Program-made: the position numbers and the translations under genes | The notes under the pieces: generated by a model | What the model saw: the letters and a program-made list of their open reading frames with translations, nothing else | The model's database searches: none | Told to the model about the DNA's origin: nothing | DNA from: Tenrec ecaudatus | Lineage: Eukaryota; Chordata; Mammalia; Afrosoricida; Tenrecidae | Assembly: GCF_050624435.1 (NCBI RefSeq) | Contig: NC_134535.1 | Coordinates: 129,570,731 to 129,634,730, forward strand | Direction: 5' to 3' | Length of the DNA: 64,000 nucleotides | Shown here: positions 9,900 to 22,449 of the stretch, in pieces | Layout: every line of letters begins with the position of its first letter | Numbering within the stretch: the first letter of the stretch is position 1

Positions 9900-12585
9900 C
9901 GGAGACCCAAAGTGGCTGTGTAAAATTTCTCTGAACGACAGCCCCAATACATTATAAGAAAAACCCCAAAATAACGACACTGGTGCCTGGGTTCTATCCC
10001 CCAGAATGTTTTCCTTATGCATCTGAGTGTAAGCCTAGACAGTGTCATATTTTGCAAGTGCCCAGGGAATAGAACGTGCAGGGGAGGTAGAAGATGGGCA
10101 GCCCCGGGCAGCCCCTGGAATTTTACAGAAGAGAACACTGAGGCATAGAAGGGTAACTGACTCAAAGTCAACCCCCAGCTTGCGGGGGGTGAGACCCCTT
10201 TTCAGACCTCTTAAGAACATCTGGTTCACACGTGTGCCTCTGAGGCAGTGTGTTGGCGCTGCCCCCAACATTCCCTTATAATTACATGGTAATGAGCTTA
10301 ACCTTCCTCTTTGAACTCCGGGGAGTGCTGGACTTCTCCTGTCCTTTCACTGTTTTCCCTGCTATGCTCAATGTTACCCTTAATTTCTTCAAGCCCTCTG
10401 CCAGTGGAGGGGAGGAAAGAATTAGTACCACTCAGAGTTGTATGAATGCAAATAAATTGGAAGAATCCAACATTTCCTATCTTAATTGATACAACACATC
10501 CCATCCCCCCTTGCCAAACTCTGTGGTCTACCATAGATCCGTTCAACATGTGGGGCTTTCGTAGGCGTCTGTCCAGCTTGTTACGTGGTTTTAGGCTTGA
10601 CTGCCTACCTTCAGATCATCCAGAAAGGCCCAAACGCTCACATGGGTGGCTTACATGTGGCAAGACCAGACAACTGGTTGAACCATCACAATGAAATCGA
10701 ACAGCCCACGTTAGTGAAACCAGTAACCGTCACATGGCTGCTCACTCCCGGTGATCATGTCTGTCTCTCCCAGAGAGAGAACAGTGTGGTTCGGTCTTCA
10801 AATGCAGGCTTTCTGGTTAGCAGCCAAGTGCTTTCATGGTTGTGCTAAATGGGGCTCCTTCCATGCCAGACGCCAACAAAATGATGTTCACCTCGGACCT
10901 CCTGACCTTGAAATACTAGCCTTCCTTTGCTGTCCTCTCATAGCCAGTTTCTATCACCTATATTCATTTTGTAGAAAACTTCTTGCTATCAGATGGATGC
11001 TCAAAAAGAGTCTCTGCTAAAAACAAAAATTAACGATGCTCCCAGGGTTCCCAAAGTCCCAGCCATGTGATACTGGTGAACCATACGCTCATTCTCTCTG
11101 TCTCTCTTCGTGAGGAAGGAAGCAGAACGGACAACTGGTCAAGCATCGCGGTGTGACATCCGAGACCTCTGGAGATTCCCTCTCTTTCCCTCTGCAGTGA
11201 TTCAGGTCCTTCCTGAGTTCCATAGGTTCTTGGAATCAGAGCCACTCTCTGGGGTGCACTGCCAGGGACGGGTGGTCCCATAAACAACATACGCAGGGGC
11301 TCTGTTGTGCTGCGTACTAATCTGTAGCAAACCATTTTGTCTGGTGAATTAAGTCCGTGCCTACCTTGCTTACAGCCACGCTGGTTCCTGCGCCCTCAGA
11401 CACTGCTGGGAAGCAGGGCGGGAAGAGGGAGACAGCGGGGAGAGGGAAGGAGAGCGCAGTTCGCAGGCCCTGGCCTCTGCACCTCTGCATGGTTTCGTTT
11501 CCCAAGGCAACTGCCTCCGTGCCTGGACACACACACTTTCTCAGAAATGATGGTCATTGCTGTCCTCCTTCCTGTACCAACTTTGGCAAATACTGGCCGG
11601 AAACCAGTCTTTTCTACTTCTTACTGGAATGGTAGCCGGGCGGCTGGTTGCTGTTTCTGGAATTTGTATGTTATTTGTGCCTCAGCTCCTGCATGAAGAA
11701 GGGAGTGTCTCACTCCCCAGGCCTCGTGCGCTCGCACATGTGGTCCATGCACGCAGTGAGCATTCTTCCGGGACCCGCCAGTGTGGTCGGGCCCTTGTTG
11801 GACCATGGAGGGGAGCAGGTCAGAGGGCTGTGGAGCATGCCCCTGTCTCCTAGTGGTGGCCAGTCTCGCCGGGGAAAGTGACCCGGACGAGGGGAAGTCA
11901 GGGGGCCATTTCCAGAAACCAGCGCAGGACAGACCCACCCCACGTGATGTCTGAGATGAACACAGTCTGCAAAGAAGGTAAATAAAGCAGCTCTCAAAGT
12001 GTTAAAATGTAGGCCCCCTCCCAGACCTATCAAAATTTTACAAAATTTAAAAATAAAGAAAAGGTGCTAGCCATGGGGGGCGGGGGTGTGCACGTTCGGG
12101 CCATCATATAAATTCCAACTCACAACAACCCAACAGGACAGAAAATAACTGCTCCTTAGGGGTTCTGAGACTATAAATCTACAGAGCCAGCCAGCCTCGT
12201 TTCTCTGCCCAGGAGAGGCTGGTGACCTTACTTAACACACCATGGTACCAGAGCGCCCTAGCCACTTTACACTGCACTCAGTCAACCTATATAACTCACT
12301 ACTCCCTATGTTGAAGTAGATTGGCAATGTGATTAGGCTTGGGTGAGTGGGTAGATAAGTCCCCACAATGAGGATGTTTGGGGTCGGGGCCTCCTGACAC
12401 TTGAGACTAGCACCCAGAAGATTAGTGTGTTCTGGCTTGGGTTCTGCCCCTCATGTGTCATGGACCACCCATGGGCGTTGGAAAATGACAGCTTCAGCTG
12501 CCTCCCCTAAACAAATAGCAAGTTGTGCGGGGTGGTCTCTTGTCTCTCCCCTCTCCCCCACTTTGGCGCTGCTCAGAGGGACCCA
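9900..12585. other. Mostly unique sequence
   Basis: No gene is recognised. A MIR-like antisense segment lies at about 10080-10170 ('cagaagagaacactgaggca'). The block 11380-11900 is GC-rich with several open frames that show no conserved protein character. An A/T-rich stretch with AATAAAG lies near 12050. Confidence 0.45.
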
Positions 12586-12589
12586 GAGC

Positions 12590-12670
12590 AGCCTGGTGGC
12601 ACAGTGGTTAGCAGTCGAGAACATTCACTGCTTGGACCACCCAATGTCACGTGTGTCTGAGAAGAGCTGA
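12590..12670 (+). repeat. AfroSINE head fragment, sense
   Basis: 'agcctggtggcacagtggtt' with 'agcagtcgagaacattcact' is a truncated SINE head. Confidence 0.5.
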
Positions 12671-12679
12671 ATCAATGTT

Positions 12680-13069
12680 TGGGTCGCTGGGTGTAAGTTT
12701 AATTTAATTTAATTTACCTCTTCAGGAGCACACGTACTTCCAAGTTCTGTGGGGTGTGAGGCCTTCACCATGCCCAGAGACCTGCCACTGGAACTCAGGT
12801 AAACGGGTTTAGGAGCTTGGTGGGGTGAAACACCAGGTTGTGAAGCTGGAAATAGCCCAGGAGGTTTCTTAAACCCCCTAAGCTTCTGCAAAACAGAAAG
12901 CATCTCATCCTTTTTGTACGATTATTGGGAGGGACAGGCGTGAGCGCGTGTGTAGAGTCATGGGTACAGAGAGGGCAGTTTGTGTTGTGATTGTGATTGT
13001 TCCATGGTGGGAGGTATTTGCATTTTCATACAGTAGGCTGGATGACGTGGGTCCTTGGGTTAGAAGAAC

Positions 13070-13070
<1 letters not shown>
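12680..13070. other. No recognised feature
   Basis: A (TTTAA)n-like short run near 12696-12715, otherwise unique sequence. Confidence 0.45.

Positions 13071-13096
<26 letters not shown>
13070..13096 (+). repeat. (GA)n microsatellite
   Basis: An uninterrupted run of alternating G and A. Confidence 0.85.
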
Positions 13097-13101
<5 letters not shown>

Positions 13102-13534
13102 AATGAGTACGCCTAATGTGGCTATTTGAGAAGGTATACAGATTTCAAACCACATGTTCAGAGACATGGGATCCCCGTGGCAGTTAGCCAACCATGTCTC
13201 TTCCTGGCCAAGATGCAGGTTTCCCTGGTATTTTGTGGTTGTTAGTGGGTGCGTGGATCCCGCCCCCCCGTGGGTGATGGAGGAGAGCTGTTGCCCAGGG
13301 TGTCCTCAGCTTGTCACAAGGCCATTGCCAGCCGGGTTTGAACCACTGCCTTAGGCTGGCAGTTCAGTGTCACCCAGGACGTTCCTCTGGCAATCGTGTC
13401 CCTTAAAACACAGTAGGTCTTCATCAATTTGCTTCTGTTTAACTCGTCACCGGTCAGCACGTGGGTCAAACATTTTATCTGGACAAAGTCTTTGTTTTCT
13501 GCGTTTTTTGTTTGGTTTTGTTTTGAATAGTTCT

Positions 13535-13790
13535 GTTGGCATATCATTCGCTTAAGATACAATTCGGCGGCTTAAACATATGAAAAAGCGTGTGACCGTC
13601 ACTACACTTAATCTTAGGACAAGGTCTTCATTCTGATGGCCCATTGTTATTAGTTCCCCACTACCACCACCACCCCAACTGCCCAGCTGCCCCTGCTATA
13701 ACCTTAAGAAGGAACTCTTAGTCTAGTTACTGTCTCTGTGGATTCCCTCTCTTGGATTTCATCTAAAGAAAGTCATACAGAAAACCCCCA
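13535..13790 (-). repeat. Old L1 (L1M-type) fragment, antisense
   Basis: 'ctgttggcatatcattcgct' and 'ttattagttccccactacca' follow the order of a common old mammalian L1 3' region in antisense; a similar fragment is at 21755-21960. Confidence 0.5.
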
Positions 13791-13991
13791 CAACAAAATA
13801 AAACACAGGAAAAAACCTCAATCCAAGAGAATGCAGAATAAACCAGAAACTAGCATGACTTAAAGAGTCAAAAGGGAAAACAATCACATGTTGAGTTTTA
13901 GCCTAACCATATCTGCAGTGATCCATTTTCCAATGCACCCCTGAGGGTAAGACTATTCACGTCCCTGGTCAATGGTAATCTATATGGGGAC

Positions 13992-14549
13992 TGTGTAGTT
14001 ACATAATCTGGTGTCAATTTGGGACTTGAGAAGATTAAGCGAGAAGGGATGGAGTCTAGTCTGTCAATCGGGTTACAGCCAATGAGGCCTCTGTGTGGGC
14101 ATGGTCTTCCCCTGAGCATTCTAGGAATTCTGGCATTTCCTCTTTGGAGGCAGGAGATACTTTCTTCTCTCTTGGCTCACTCCCTGAGAGATGCTCTACT
14201 GACAAGCTACATGGAGTTTAGCTGATAGAGCCAGAGCCCTGGAGCTGTAGGAGCCATGTGGAGACCCCTACCAGTACTGAGATGCTTCTACCACCACTGG
14301 ATCCACAAGACCTTCCACTCACTGGCTTGTGATCTTCCTGCATTCTGCATCATTGCATGTGCTGCATGAGTCTGAAGAGGACTTGTAAGATTGGTATTGG
14401 ATATATGGGCTAGTATCAGACTTATGGACTTGATCTTGACTGGACTGGGATGTTTTCACAATATTCAACTGCTCTTATGTATAGAAGTCTTTCTTATACA
14501 CATATGAGTGTCTATGAATTTGTTTCTCTAGTCTACACAGACTAACACA
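13992..14549 (+). repeat. MaLR/ERVL-like solo LTR, subfamily A
   Basis: It starts TGTGTAGTTACATAATCTGG and ends 'agactaacaca'. 'ccactggatccacaagac' and 'gcctctgtgtgggcatgg' are shared with the copies at 8119 and 19013. Confidence 0.65.
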
Positions 14550-14639
14550 GGGACTCTGCAAATAGATTTTAGGCTTTCACTGTCATCCATAGCCTTCTGC
14601 AAACCAGGTGCTCATAAGTTAAGCTCTAATATAATTCCC

Positions 14640-15345
14640 TCCTCTGGTCTTGGATTTTATTATTTATAATCCTTGAATCACACAGGTTGGTGTGCTCCTT
14701 CCACGTGGACTTAGCGCACGCTTCACTTAGCTGCTTGCTTTCAGAAGCTTCAAGTCCACTAGGAGTGCCTCAACGGAAAGGCCTAGTAATCTACCGTGGA
14801 AAGATCACTCATTGGGAACACCATGGAGCACAGTCCGATTCTGACACAAGAGAGTTCCCCATGAGTAGGAGTGGACGAGAGGCCAGCTGGGGTTGATAAC
14901 AGGTTTACTGTTTTGTTTTCAAAATGCTTTTGTACTCCGTGATGCTATTTAGGTTTCCGTGTACTTTCGATATTTTTAGTGTGACAACATAAATACACCC
15001 CCAAAATTGCCATCTTTAAGTGTGTGGTTCAGTGATACTCATGACATTGGCCATGCTTCACAGTCACTCAGAGTAGATGCTCCGTTGATGCTCCCTCGTC
15101 TACTGAGGTCGCTGGTGGTCCCTGGTCTACTTTTGTTTCTCTGCATTTGTCTATTCCGATGTAAATGGGTCACACATTACTTGTCCTTTTCTGACTTCAT
15201 TTCAATCAATACAAAGATGCCAGGGCGCACCTATATTATACATCGCATGTATCCAAACTTCACTTCTTTCTATGACTACGTAAAATCGCATTGTATCATG
15301 TTGTTGTTGTCCATTCTGGTCACAAGAACAGTGCTCAACAGGCAA
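14640..15345 (-). repeat. L1 fragments, antisense
   Basis: 14660-14760 resembles the lineage L1 3' UTR ('cacacaggttggtgtgctcc'). 15000-15345 ('ttaagtgtgtggttcagtga', 'acattacttgtccttttctg') is the old L1 3' region often found antisense in mammals. The exact break between the two is not resolved. Confidence 0.45.
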
Positions 15346-15539
15346 TTTATTGCAATAACTGCACACATCACAAAAGAAGAGGGGAAATGCCTTAACCCAA
15401 CATCTCCAACAATTAAATAAGAAAAGAGAGGGGGGAAGTCTATCATCAACATAAGGAATAATAAAGATTAGAGCAGAAATCACGCATTTTAATCAAGTTG
15501 AGTTTTGTTCATAGGACGCTTTGGGAGAGGCTAGAACTA

Positions 15540-15666
15540 ACTGCCTCTGTGGTTTTCCAACACAGGAGTGTAAGACCCATTCTTCTCCCACAGAGTGGCA
15601 AGTGGTTTCAAACTGCTGACCTTTTGGCTACCAGCCCAATGTGTAAACCACTACACCACAGGAACC
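15540..15666 (-). repeat. AfroSINE, antisense part of inverted pair
   Basis: 'tggtttcaaactgctgacct' followed by 'aaaccactacaccacaggaa' is a SINE head read in reverse. Confidence 0.65.
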
Positions 15667-15830
15667 CCACCAGGGCAAAGCCACCTGCTGCTCCATTCGA
15701 GAAAGAGGAGGCTTCTGCTCCTATAAAGGGTCCCAGTCCCAGAAGCCCACAGGGCAGTTCTAGTCTGTCCTACAGGGCCGCTGTGCGTCAGCATCGACTT
15801 GATGGCAGTGAGTTTGATTGGGTCTTTGAG
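15667..15830 (+). repeat. AfroSINE, sense part of inverted pair
   Basis: It begins near 'accagggcaaagccacctgc' and runs through 'ctgtcctacagggccgctgt' to the 'catcgacttgatggcagtga' tail. It abuts the antisense copy head to head. Confidence 0.7.
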
Positions 15831-15849
15831 AGTATAAATAATTGAAACA

Positions 15850-18030
15850 GAAAATCAATGGAAACAAATGATAAGACTCCAAGTTGGTTCTTTGAAAGAG
15901 GTCATAAAATTGCTCAAGCTGCTGAGAAAATTATCAAAGAAAAAGCAGGATAGCGCATGTAAAGAATCAGAAATGAAATCGAGGGTGTAACAATAAAACC
16001 AAGAGGGGAAAAAGAACAACATCACACCATAAAGAACTGCACTCAAAGGGATTTGAGAAAATCTAGAATAAACAGACACATTTCTAGAAACACACTACCC
16101 ACTCCCTTAGACGGATGTTGAAACGCTGAATAAACTCATCACAAAAGGAGAATTGAGCAGGCCATTACAAAGCTCCCAGTAGCAGCAGAAGCCCGGGCCC
16201 AGTGCTTCACTGGAGTGTCCCCAACACACACTCGGAGAAGAGCTGATACCAGTAGTGCCACTCAGGCTCTTCCAGGAAACAGAAAAGGATGGAGCGCTCC
16301 CAAATTCATTCTACGGAACAAGCCAGGGGCCAAAGCCAGGTAAAGGTTTCACTGAATAGCTACCTCAATAGCTATAGACCAATAACCCCTCATGAACATA
16401 GATTTTTTAATTCTCAAAAACATCCTAGCCAAAGAAAGTCAACAGTGTATTAATATATATATACAAGTGGGAGTCATACCAGCTATCTAAGGATGGGTCA
16501 ACATTAGAAACATAATCAATGTCATCCACCACATAAATAAAGAAAAAAAAACCAAGATCATATCAATCAATGCAGAAAAAGCACCTGACAGAATCCCAAA
16601 CCTATCCCTCGTAAACACACTCAGCAAAATAGAACATAGGAAAAATCTCTCAAAATAACAAAGGGCATATATACAATCATGGTAGTCAAAACAACCTGGT
16701 CCTGGAACAACGATAGATGCATAGACCAATGGAACAGAATTCAGAACCCCAAATAAACCGTCTACCTATGGACAGCTGATCTTGGACAAGGAGCTGAAAT
16801 TCATTTAGTGAGAAGCAATCATCCATCTCTTTAGCATAGAGGACAGGCCAAAGTAGACACCCATTTGCAGAAAAACAAAGCAAGAATCTATATCTTACAC
16901 CATATACAAAAATGAACTCAGGATAAGTCAAAGACCCAAAATTCAAACCTACAATTATAAAGATCATCGACGAAAACATGGAGACAAACTTCCAAAAAGT
17001 CAGTGCCATCAAGTCGATTCCAAGGCAGAGACCCTGTAGGTCACGGTAGAATCGACCCTGCGGGTTTCCAAGCCGGCACACCTTTGCGGGAGCAGAGAGT
17101 TTCATCGTCCCCTGCAAAGTCGCAAGTGGATTTCAACTGCTGGCCTTGAGGTTAGCAGCCCAACACAGAATCACTCTACCACCAACGTGCTTTCAAGACA
17201 AACTCAGGGGGCTGTGCTCTCAAACCTGACTAAATATACGCATACAGCAGAAGACAAACCAGATGACTGTGACCCCCTAAATATCACGTTCATCCAAAGA
17301 TTGCACCAAAAGAATTGAAAAGCATCTTTTGGCTGGAGGACAAAATTGTGACAAGGATATATCAGACAATGGTGTGATCTCTACAATGTATCTTTTAAAA
17401 TGTCAACATTTCAACAAGAGAAAGATAACTAATCCAATTAAAAAGTCGGCAGAGAACATGAACTGACATCTCACCAAAGAAGATATTCACATAACAAACA
17501 CATAAACAGATCCAAACAGCAGTGAATTCTCTCCTCATCCCAGCATTGATAGCAAAGTTAAAAGCAACAACAACAAACTCTGGCAAGACTGTGAGCGACT
17601 GGAAGACTCACACTGCTGGCAGAAGAGTAAAACGACGCACCCATATAGAAAACAGCATGTGCTTGCCTTAAAAACTGAATCAGAAATACCAACAATCCCA
17701 CTCTAGGCATATAATCTTCCAGAAATAAGAGCCAGGTCATTAATACACACGTGCATCTTCATCACAGCACTATTCACAAGTATCAAAAAATGAAAAGGAA
17801 GTAACCTCCATGCCCCTTCATCAGAGGAACGGTTAAACAAATTATGGGACATGTAATAATGAAATAGTATACAGCACCGAAGAAGAAGGCCACTGACTCC
17901 CTGAAATACTTCATAACATCGATGAACCTCTAGGACATTACACTGAGCAAAAGTAATCAGTCACAAAGGACAAATATGGTATGAGACCACTATTAGAAAA
18001 AGTTTTAAAAAAGAAAAAAAGGTTAAAAGT
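15850..18030 (+). repeat. L1 LINE, 5'-truncated, ORF2 remnant to 3' end
   Basis: The + strand follows L1 ORF2 in order: the segment before the RT core at 16050-16170, 'aacacactcagcaaaataga' in the RT region, 'tagaccaatggaacagaatt' and 'acaccatatacaaaaatgaa' in the C-terminal region, then 'ctaggacattacactgagca' and an A-rich end near 18000. Stops and frameshifts are frequent, so it is dead. An antisense AfroSINE at 16995-17205 interrupts it. Confidence 0.8.
16995..17205 (-). repeat. AfroSINE, antisense, inside the L1
   Basis: 'cagtgccatcaagtcgattc' (tail in reverse) through 'gggtttccaagccggcacac' to 'aggttagcagcccaacacag' is a full antisense AfroSINE. L1 sequence resumes on both sides, so the SINE inserted after the L1. 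Confidence 0.8.
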
Positions 18031-18137
18031 AATAGAGGTAAATACTCTTATGTACACGCTCCTGCTGCAATAATGGTGATCTGCAAGCAGATGCATGGAG
18101 AGACAGGCAGGCTTATAAACTGTGAGGAGAGTAGGAG

Positions 18138-18140
<3 letters not shown>

Positions 18141-18175
<35 letters not shown>
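18141..18175 (+). repeat. (CA)n microsatellite
   Basis: An uninterrupted CA run of about 17 units. Confidence 0.9.
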
Positions 18176-18176
<1 letters not shown>

Positions 18177-18209
18177 CAGAGGATATTTGTACAGAGGTAT
18201 TTACTTTTG

Positions 18210-18425
18210 CGTGGATTCCTGGTGGCGTAGTGAGTTAGGCATGAGACTGCTAACTGCAAGTTCAGCAGTTCAAACTCATCAGCTGTTCTCAGGAGAAGTA
18301 TGAGACTTTCTACTCTTGTTAAGGTGTACAGCCTCAGAAACCACAGAGGCTGTTGCACTGTGTCCTATCTGGGGTGTTAGAAGTTGGAATCAGTTGGTTG
18401 GCAGTGAGTTTGGCTTGATTTCCCT
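18210..18425 (+). repeat. AfroSINE, sense
   Basis: 'ggattcctggtggcgtagtg' head, 'caagttcagcagttcaaact' B-box and a tail near 'ttggcagtgagtttggct'. Confidence 0.75.
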
Positions 18426-18429
18426 TTGC

Positions 18430-18665
18430 TTGAAATACAGCCACGAATGGAGTGGAGCATCCAAAATGCCAAGTTATGGAACGTTCTTAGAGATAACCAA
18501 ACACCTCGAGGGAATGAGGCATGGGGCCTAGGGGCTAAGGACCCAAGTTTCAGGGGATACTAAGGTCACTTGGCGTGACATAGTCATCAGCGAAAACATT
18601 CTACATCCTATTTTGGTGAGTAGACACTGGAGTCTTATAAGCTTGTGAATGACCATCTAAGCTGC
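18430..18665 (+). repeat. Probable L1 3'-UTR-type fragment
   Basis: 'cattctacatcctattttgg' followed by 'tgagtagacactggagtctt' and 'gaccatctaagctgcaacta' matches the old L1 3' region also seen near 7560-7620. Confidence 0.5.
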
Positions 18666-18669
18666 AACT

Positions 18670-18815
18670 ATTGGACAGTGTAGAGTAGAGCTTCCCTCTT
18701 TGGGTTTCCAAGGCTGTAAATCTTAACTGGGGCCAAGAACTTCATCCCTCTCCTTTGGAAGCGGATAGATTTGTACTGGGGAACTTGCAGCTGGCCACTA
18801 CGGCACCAGGGCTCC
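18670..18815 (-). repeat. AfroSINE, antisense
   Basis: 'tgggtttccaaggctgtaaa' through 'cactacggcaccagggctcc' reads as the reverse complement of a SINE. Confidence 0.6.
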
Positions 18816-19012
18816 ACAGTCAAACAATAGGTGGACTCGTGATGAAGAGTAACACCAAAGAGGTCTGCACTCCTTAGAACCATCAGCCAGCCGAAACCCA
18901 AAAGCAGCATCTGCCTAAAGACGTTCCGAGGGAAAGGCTAGGGAAGAAGGAGTGGAAATTGGGAGGAAGTGAGACGAGGGCTGTTAAATTGTGGGATTGC
19001 AATCAATGTCCT

Positions 19013-19513
19013 TGTGGTGGTTACATAATCTGGTGTCAACTTGAGACTACTTAGAGTGAAGGGGTGGAGACTGGCCTGTCAATCAGGTTTCAACTTGATG
19101 ACCCCAATTGGAGGCTCGATGGAGATAAAATAGCTCACTCGAGGCCAGATACACCTCTGCCTGTGACACATTCGTGCTGACAAGCCACACGGAGCTAAAC
19201 TGATGGAGCCAGAACCCTGGAGCTGGGGGAGCCACTGTGGAGACCCACACCAGTGCTGAGATGCTCTCACTGCGACTAGATCCACAAGACTTTACCCACT
19301 GGTCTATGATCTTCCTGCATCCGGAGTCATTACATGTGGTGCATAAGTCTGAAGAGGAACTTCTAGATTGGTATCAGACCTATGGGCTAATATTGGACTT
19401 GATGTAGACTGGGCTGGATTATTTTGTCCTTACACAATTGCTGTTTGATATAAAGTTCTCTCACACACACATGAGTGCTTCTGGATTTGTTTTCTAGTCA
19501 ACCCAGATTAACA
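19013..19513 (+). repeat. MaLR/ERVL-like solo LTR, subfamily A
   Basis: It starts TGTGGTGGTTACATAATCTG and ends near 'acccagattaaca'. It is about 500 bases and parallels the copies at 8119 and 13992. Confidence 0.65.
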
Positions 19514-19639
19514 GTCATAAAGCAAAAGCGTGTTTGAATTGTTGAGTGGAAAACCAATGAATGTGCTCTGTAAACTTTCACCCAAATCCCAACAGAAAGT
19601 GTTGGGTGTTTATTTTGTTGTGTTTTGTTTTAATGTAGT

Positions 19640-20000
19640 TGGATGAGGGAGGAAAAAAATTGCTGATGCCCTTTAACCCAGAAATTCCGGTTCTAGGAAT
19701 CATACACAAAGGAAATAATCAGAAATGTGGATTGAATTCACGTACAAGGATGTGCACCAAAATGCTATCTTTAATAATGAAAAATTGGAAACAACCTGAA
19801 TTCCCAGAGCCTTGAGAAGAGTTGAATATGTTCTGATAAAGCTGCTGGCTGTATACTATACATATTGTAATCAGAATGTAGAAAACCAACCCTACACGGA
19901 CCATTAATGTTTTTCAGCAAGTACATGTTACTTTGGCAATCAGAAAGGTAATGAAGATAAAACATATGATGATATCAAAACAGTTAATGAGGTGAGGAAA
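19640..20000 (+). repeat. Old L1 3' fragment, sense
   Basis: 'aaattccggttctaggaatc', 'acgtacaaggatgtgcacca' and 'aaaaattggaaacaacctga' are classic late-ORF2/3' landmarks of old mammalian L1s in the right order. Confidence 0.7.
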
Positions 20001-20715
20001 TGCAGTACAGGACTGAGTTAAAAGGCATGCTACAATTCTAACTGTGAAACATTGTTGCTACTTGGTGCTGTGGAGCCACTTCTGCCTCCTAGTGAGTTCA
20101 TGTGAGAACGGAGATCAGCCCATAGGGGTCTCTTGGCTGTGATGCTTTGGGAATCAGTTTGCCAGGTCTTTCTGCCATGGAACCATTGGGTAGGTTTCAG
20201 CTGCCAGCCTTGCGATTGTACCACCAGGGGTCCTGAGCATCCCTGAAACTGTTGTGGGAAAATGTCGAGGGCAGCAACGCCACACTGTCATTACAGCGGG
20301 GTTAGGAGATGACTAGTAATTGTTCTCTTTTCAGTTTCCCTGCACCTTCCCAGACTCTCGAATGAAGCTTTTCCTCTTCTGTAATCATCAGAGACCTGAA
20401 AGCTCTTATAGAAGATAATGGTGCAGAAGAAGAAAGTGAGCATGCACCAAAGCACCGGTCACAACTGCAAGAGGGAGGGCAGGACCCCCCCCCCCTGGGA
20501 CCCTCTATGACGGCACAGATGGTGGCCTGAGTAATGGAACTAGTTTTGCTTGGGCGAGTGATGGGCCAGCTACAGGGAACTAGCCACTTGTTCCACCTCC
20601 CAGATAGACAGAGGGGTTCGTGTGACATGGTTCTGGTCAATGAGATATAGCCGAATTCTGCAGAGGGCTCGGGGGAGTTACCCCTGCCTGGTTTCTCCTT
20701 TTTTTTTTTTTTTAA
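20001..20715. other. Unique sequence
   Basis: It contains a possible antisense SINE fragment (20070-20235, ending 'ccaccaggggtcc') and a poly-C run at 20486-20496. No gene is recognised. Confidence 0.4.
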
Positions 20716-20719
20716 ATCT

Positions 20720-20868
20720 CTCTCTCATCTATTTAATCATTTTATTGGGGGCTCGTACAACTCTGATCACAATCCATCCATCCATTGTCTCCAGTACACT
20801 TATACATATGTTGCCATCATCATTTTCAAAGCATTTTCTCTCCACTGGAGCCCTTGGTGATTTCCACC
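20720..20868 (-). repeat. L1 3' end, antisense
   Basis: 'ttaatcattttattgggggc' then 'tcacaatccatccatccatt' and 'catcattttcaaagcatttt', the same 3' end as at 4.7 kb, preceded by a T-rich (reverse poly(A)) tract. Confidence 0.8.
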
Positions 20869-21207
20869 AAATCCTACTAGTCAAGACAACAATAAAGTCA
20901 GCCCAGAGTCCAGGAGAGGAAAAGTAGACTTTACCTCCAGATGAAAGGACTTCTGTACACGGATAGATACCTCATACTTTCTAGGTCCATGATTTTCAGG
21001 ACGAATCCAGGTATGAATGAGCCAACTGAAGACCTACAAACTGGAAAATAGAAATAATGTGATCACTACAACTCAACATGCAAGTAAAGCTCTCATCCAA
21101 TAAGGGGGAGGTCAAGAAGCGTATAGCAATCACTGAGCCTCAGTGATTCGGAGAGCCAGACATGTGTTGTCAATTCGTTTGACTCCAGAGTTAAGGAACA
21201 TGGTTCC

Positions 21208-21715
21208 TGTGTTAGTCTGGGTATATTAGAGAAACAAATCCATAGAAACCCATATGTACAAGAGAGAGTTTTATATAAAGGTTAAGTGCACACCAAGAAA
21301 ACATCCCAACCCAGTGCTGTCCAAGCCCACAAGCCCAACATTAACCCATATGTCTGACACCAATCCACAAAGTCCTCCATCTCACAAAACACAGTCAATG
21401 ATGCTGACTGCAGGAGGAAAGCTGAATCAGTGAATGTGTAAGCATCTCAACGCTGGCAGGGGTCTCCACATGGTGCTCCAGCACCCAGGGCTGCATCGGG
21501 GTAGGTCCATGCGGCTTCTCCTTGGGGAGGTCTTGCAGGAAGTCAGCCTTGCATGCTAAAACAGGGAACTGGCTAAGGCAGCTGCATCCTGGTCTGACAA
21601 TCACAAAGCAAGAGACCTGAGAACTAGAAAGGTGAAGCTCACTGAGCCATTTTTCCCTCCACCCTTCAATTAACCCCACATGTGTTTATCAGCCAGGTTG
21701 GCACCATAAACTTTA
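21208..21715 (-). repeat. MaLR/ERVL-like solo LTR, subfamily B
   Basis: It starts TGTGTTAGTCTGGGTATATT and ends near 'aggttggcaccataaacttt'. It is very close in sequence to 26978-27495 and reverse to 62830-63329. Confidence 0.7.
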
Positions 21716-21754
21716 ATGATCTCCCTGGCTTACAATACTGAAGTTCCATGCTGA

Positions 21755-21960
21755 ATGGAACTTTTAAAAAATTTTAAGTTTCGTTGGCATATAATTCACA
21801 AAGTATACAATTCCATAGTCCAATCATCTTAAGAGTTGTACAATCCTCACCACCATGCGTTTTAGAACATGATCCTCCTTCTCATACTCATGGCTATTAG
21901 CTCCCCATTTACTGCCAGCCTCCTCTGCCATTGTGTCCTTGAGTTGTAACAATGCCAATG
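21755..21960 (-). repeat. Old L1 fragment, antisense
   Basis: 'cgttggcatataattcacaa' and 'atggctattagctccccatt' parallel the fragment at 13535. Confidence 0.55.
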
Positions 21961-22074
21961 TGACAGAAACAACGGTGAGTTAGTGCCACGCTCCCCGCCA
22001 CCTCCTCAAGGCTTCTAGAAAGCATCCAAACCAGCCCTGCCTGCAGCTGATTTCACCTCCTCTTCAGTCAACGT

Positions 22075-22262
22075 GGAGCCCTGATGGCTTAGTGGTTACA
22101 TGTTCGGCTGGGATCTGCAACGTCAGCAGTTCAAAACCACCAGCGATCCAAGAGGAGAAGATGAGCGTTCTCCTCCTGTGAACAGGTTCAGTCTCAGAAG
22201 CTCCTAGGGGCAATTCTACCCTGTCGCATAAGCGGCGCTATGAAGCAGTGAGTTTGGGTTTT
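22075..22262 (+). repeat. AfroSINE, sense
   Basis: 'ggagccctgatggcttagtg' head, 'caacgtcagcagttcaaaac' B-box, 'ctaccctgtcgcataagcgg' near the tail. Confidence 0.75.
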
Positions 22263-22279
22263 GGGGAGAGTCAGTCAGC

Positions 22280-22445
22280 ATCGGATCCCTGGTGAGACTG
22301 TGGGTTAAGCATCGGTGGTTCAAACTCACCAGCCACTCCTTGGAGAAAAAATGAGACTGTCTGCTTCCCTGAGTCATTTAAAGCCTCAGAAACCTTCTAT
22401 CAGGTTGCTAAGAGTCAGAAGTGACTCAATGGCAATGGGCTGAGG
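22280..22445 (+). repeat. AfroSINE, sense, second of a tandem pair
   Basis: 'ggatccctggtgagactgtg' head, 'cagccactccttggagaaaa' and 'gtgactcaatggcaatgggc' tail. It follows directly on the previous copy. Confidence 0.75.
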
Positions 22446-22449
22446 ATCA

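Noticed and set aside
18141-18175. CA run considered as a CRISPR-like or structured repeat
   Set aside because: It is a simple dinucleotide microsatellite; no spaced direct repeats occur in this eukaryotic sequence.
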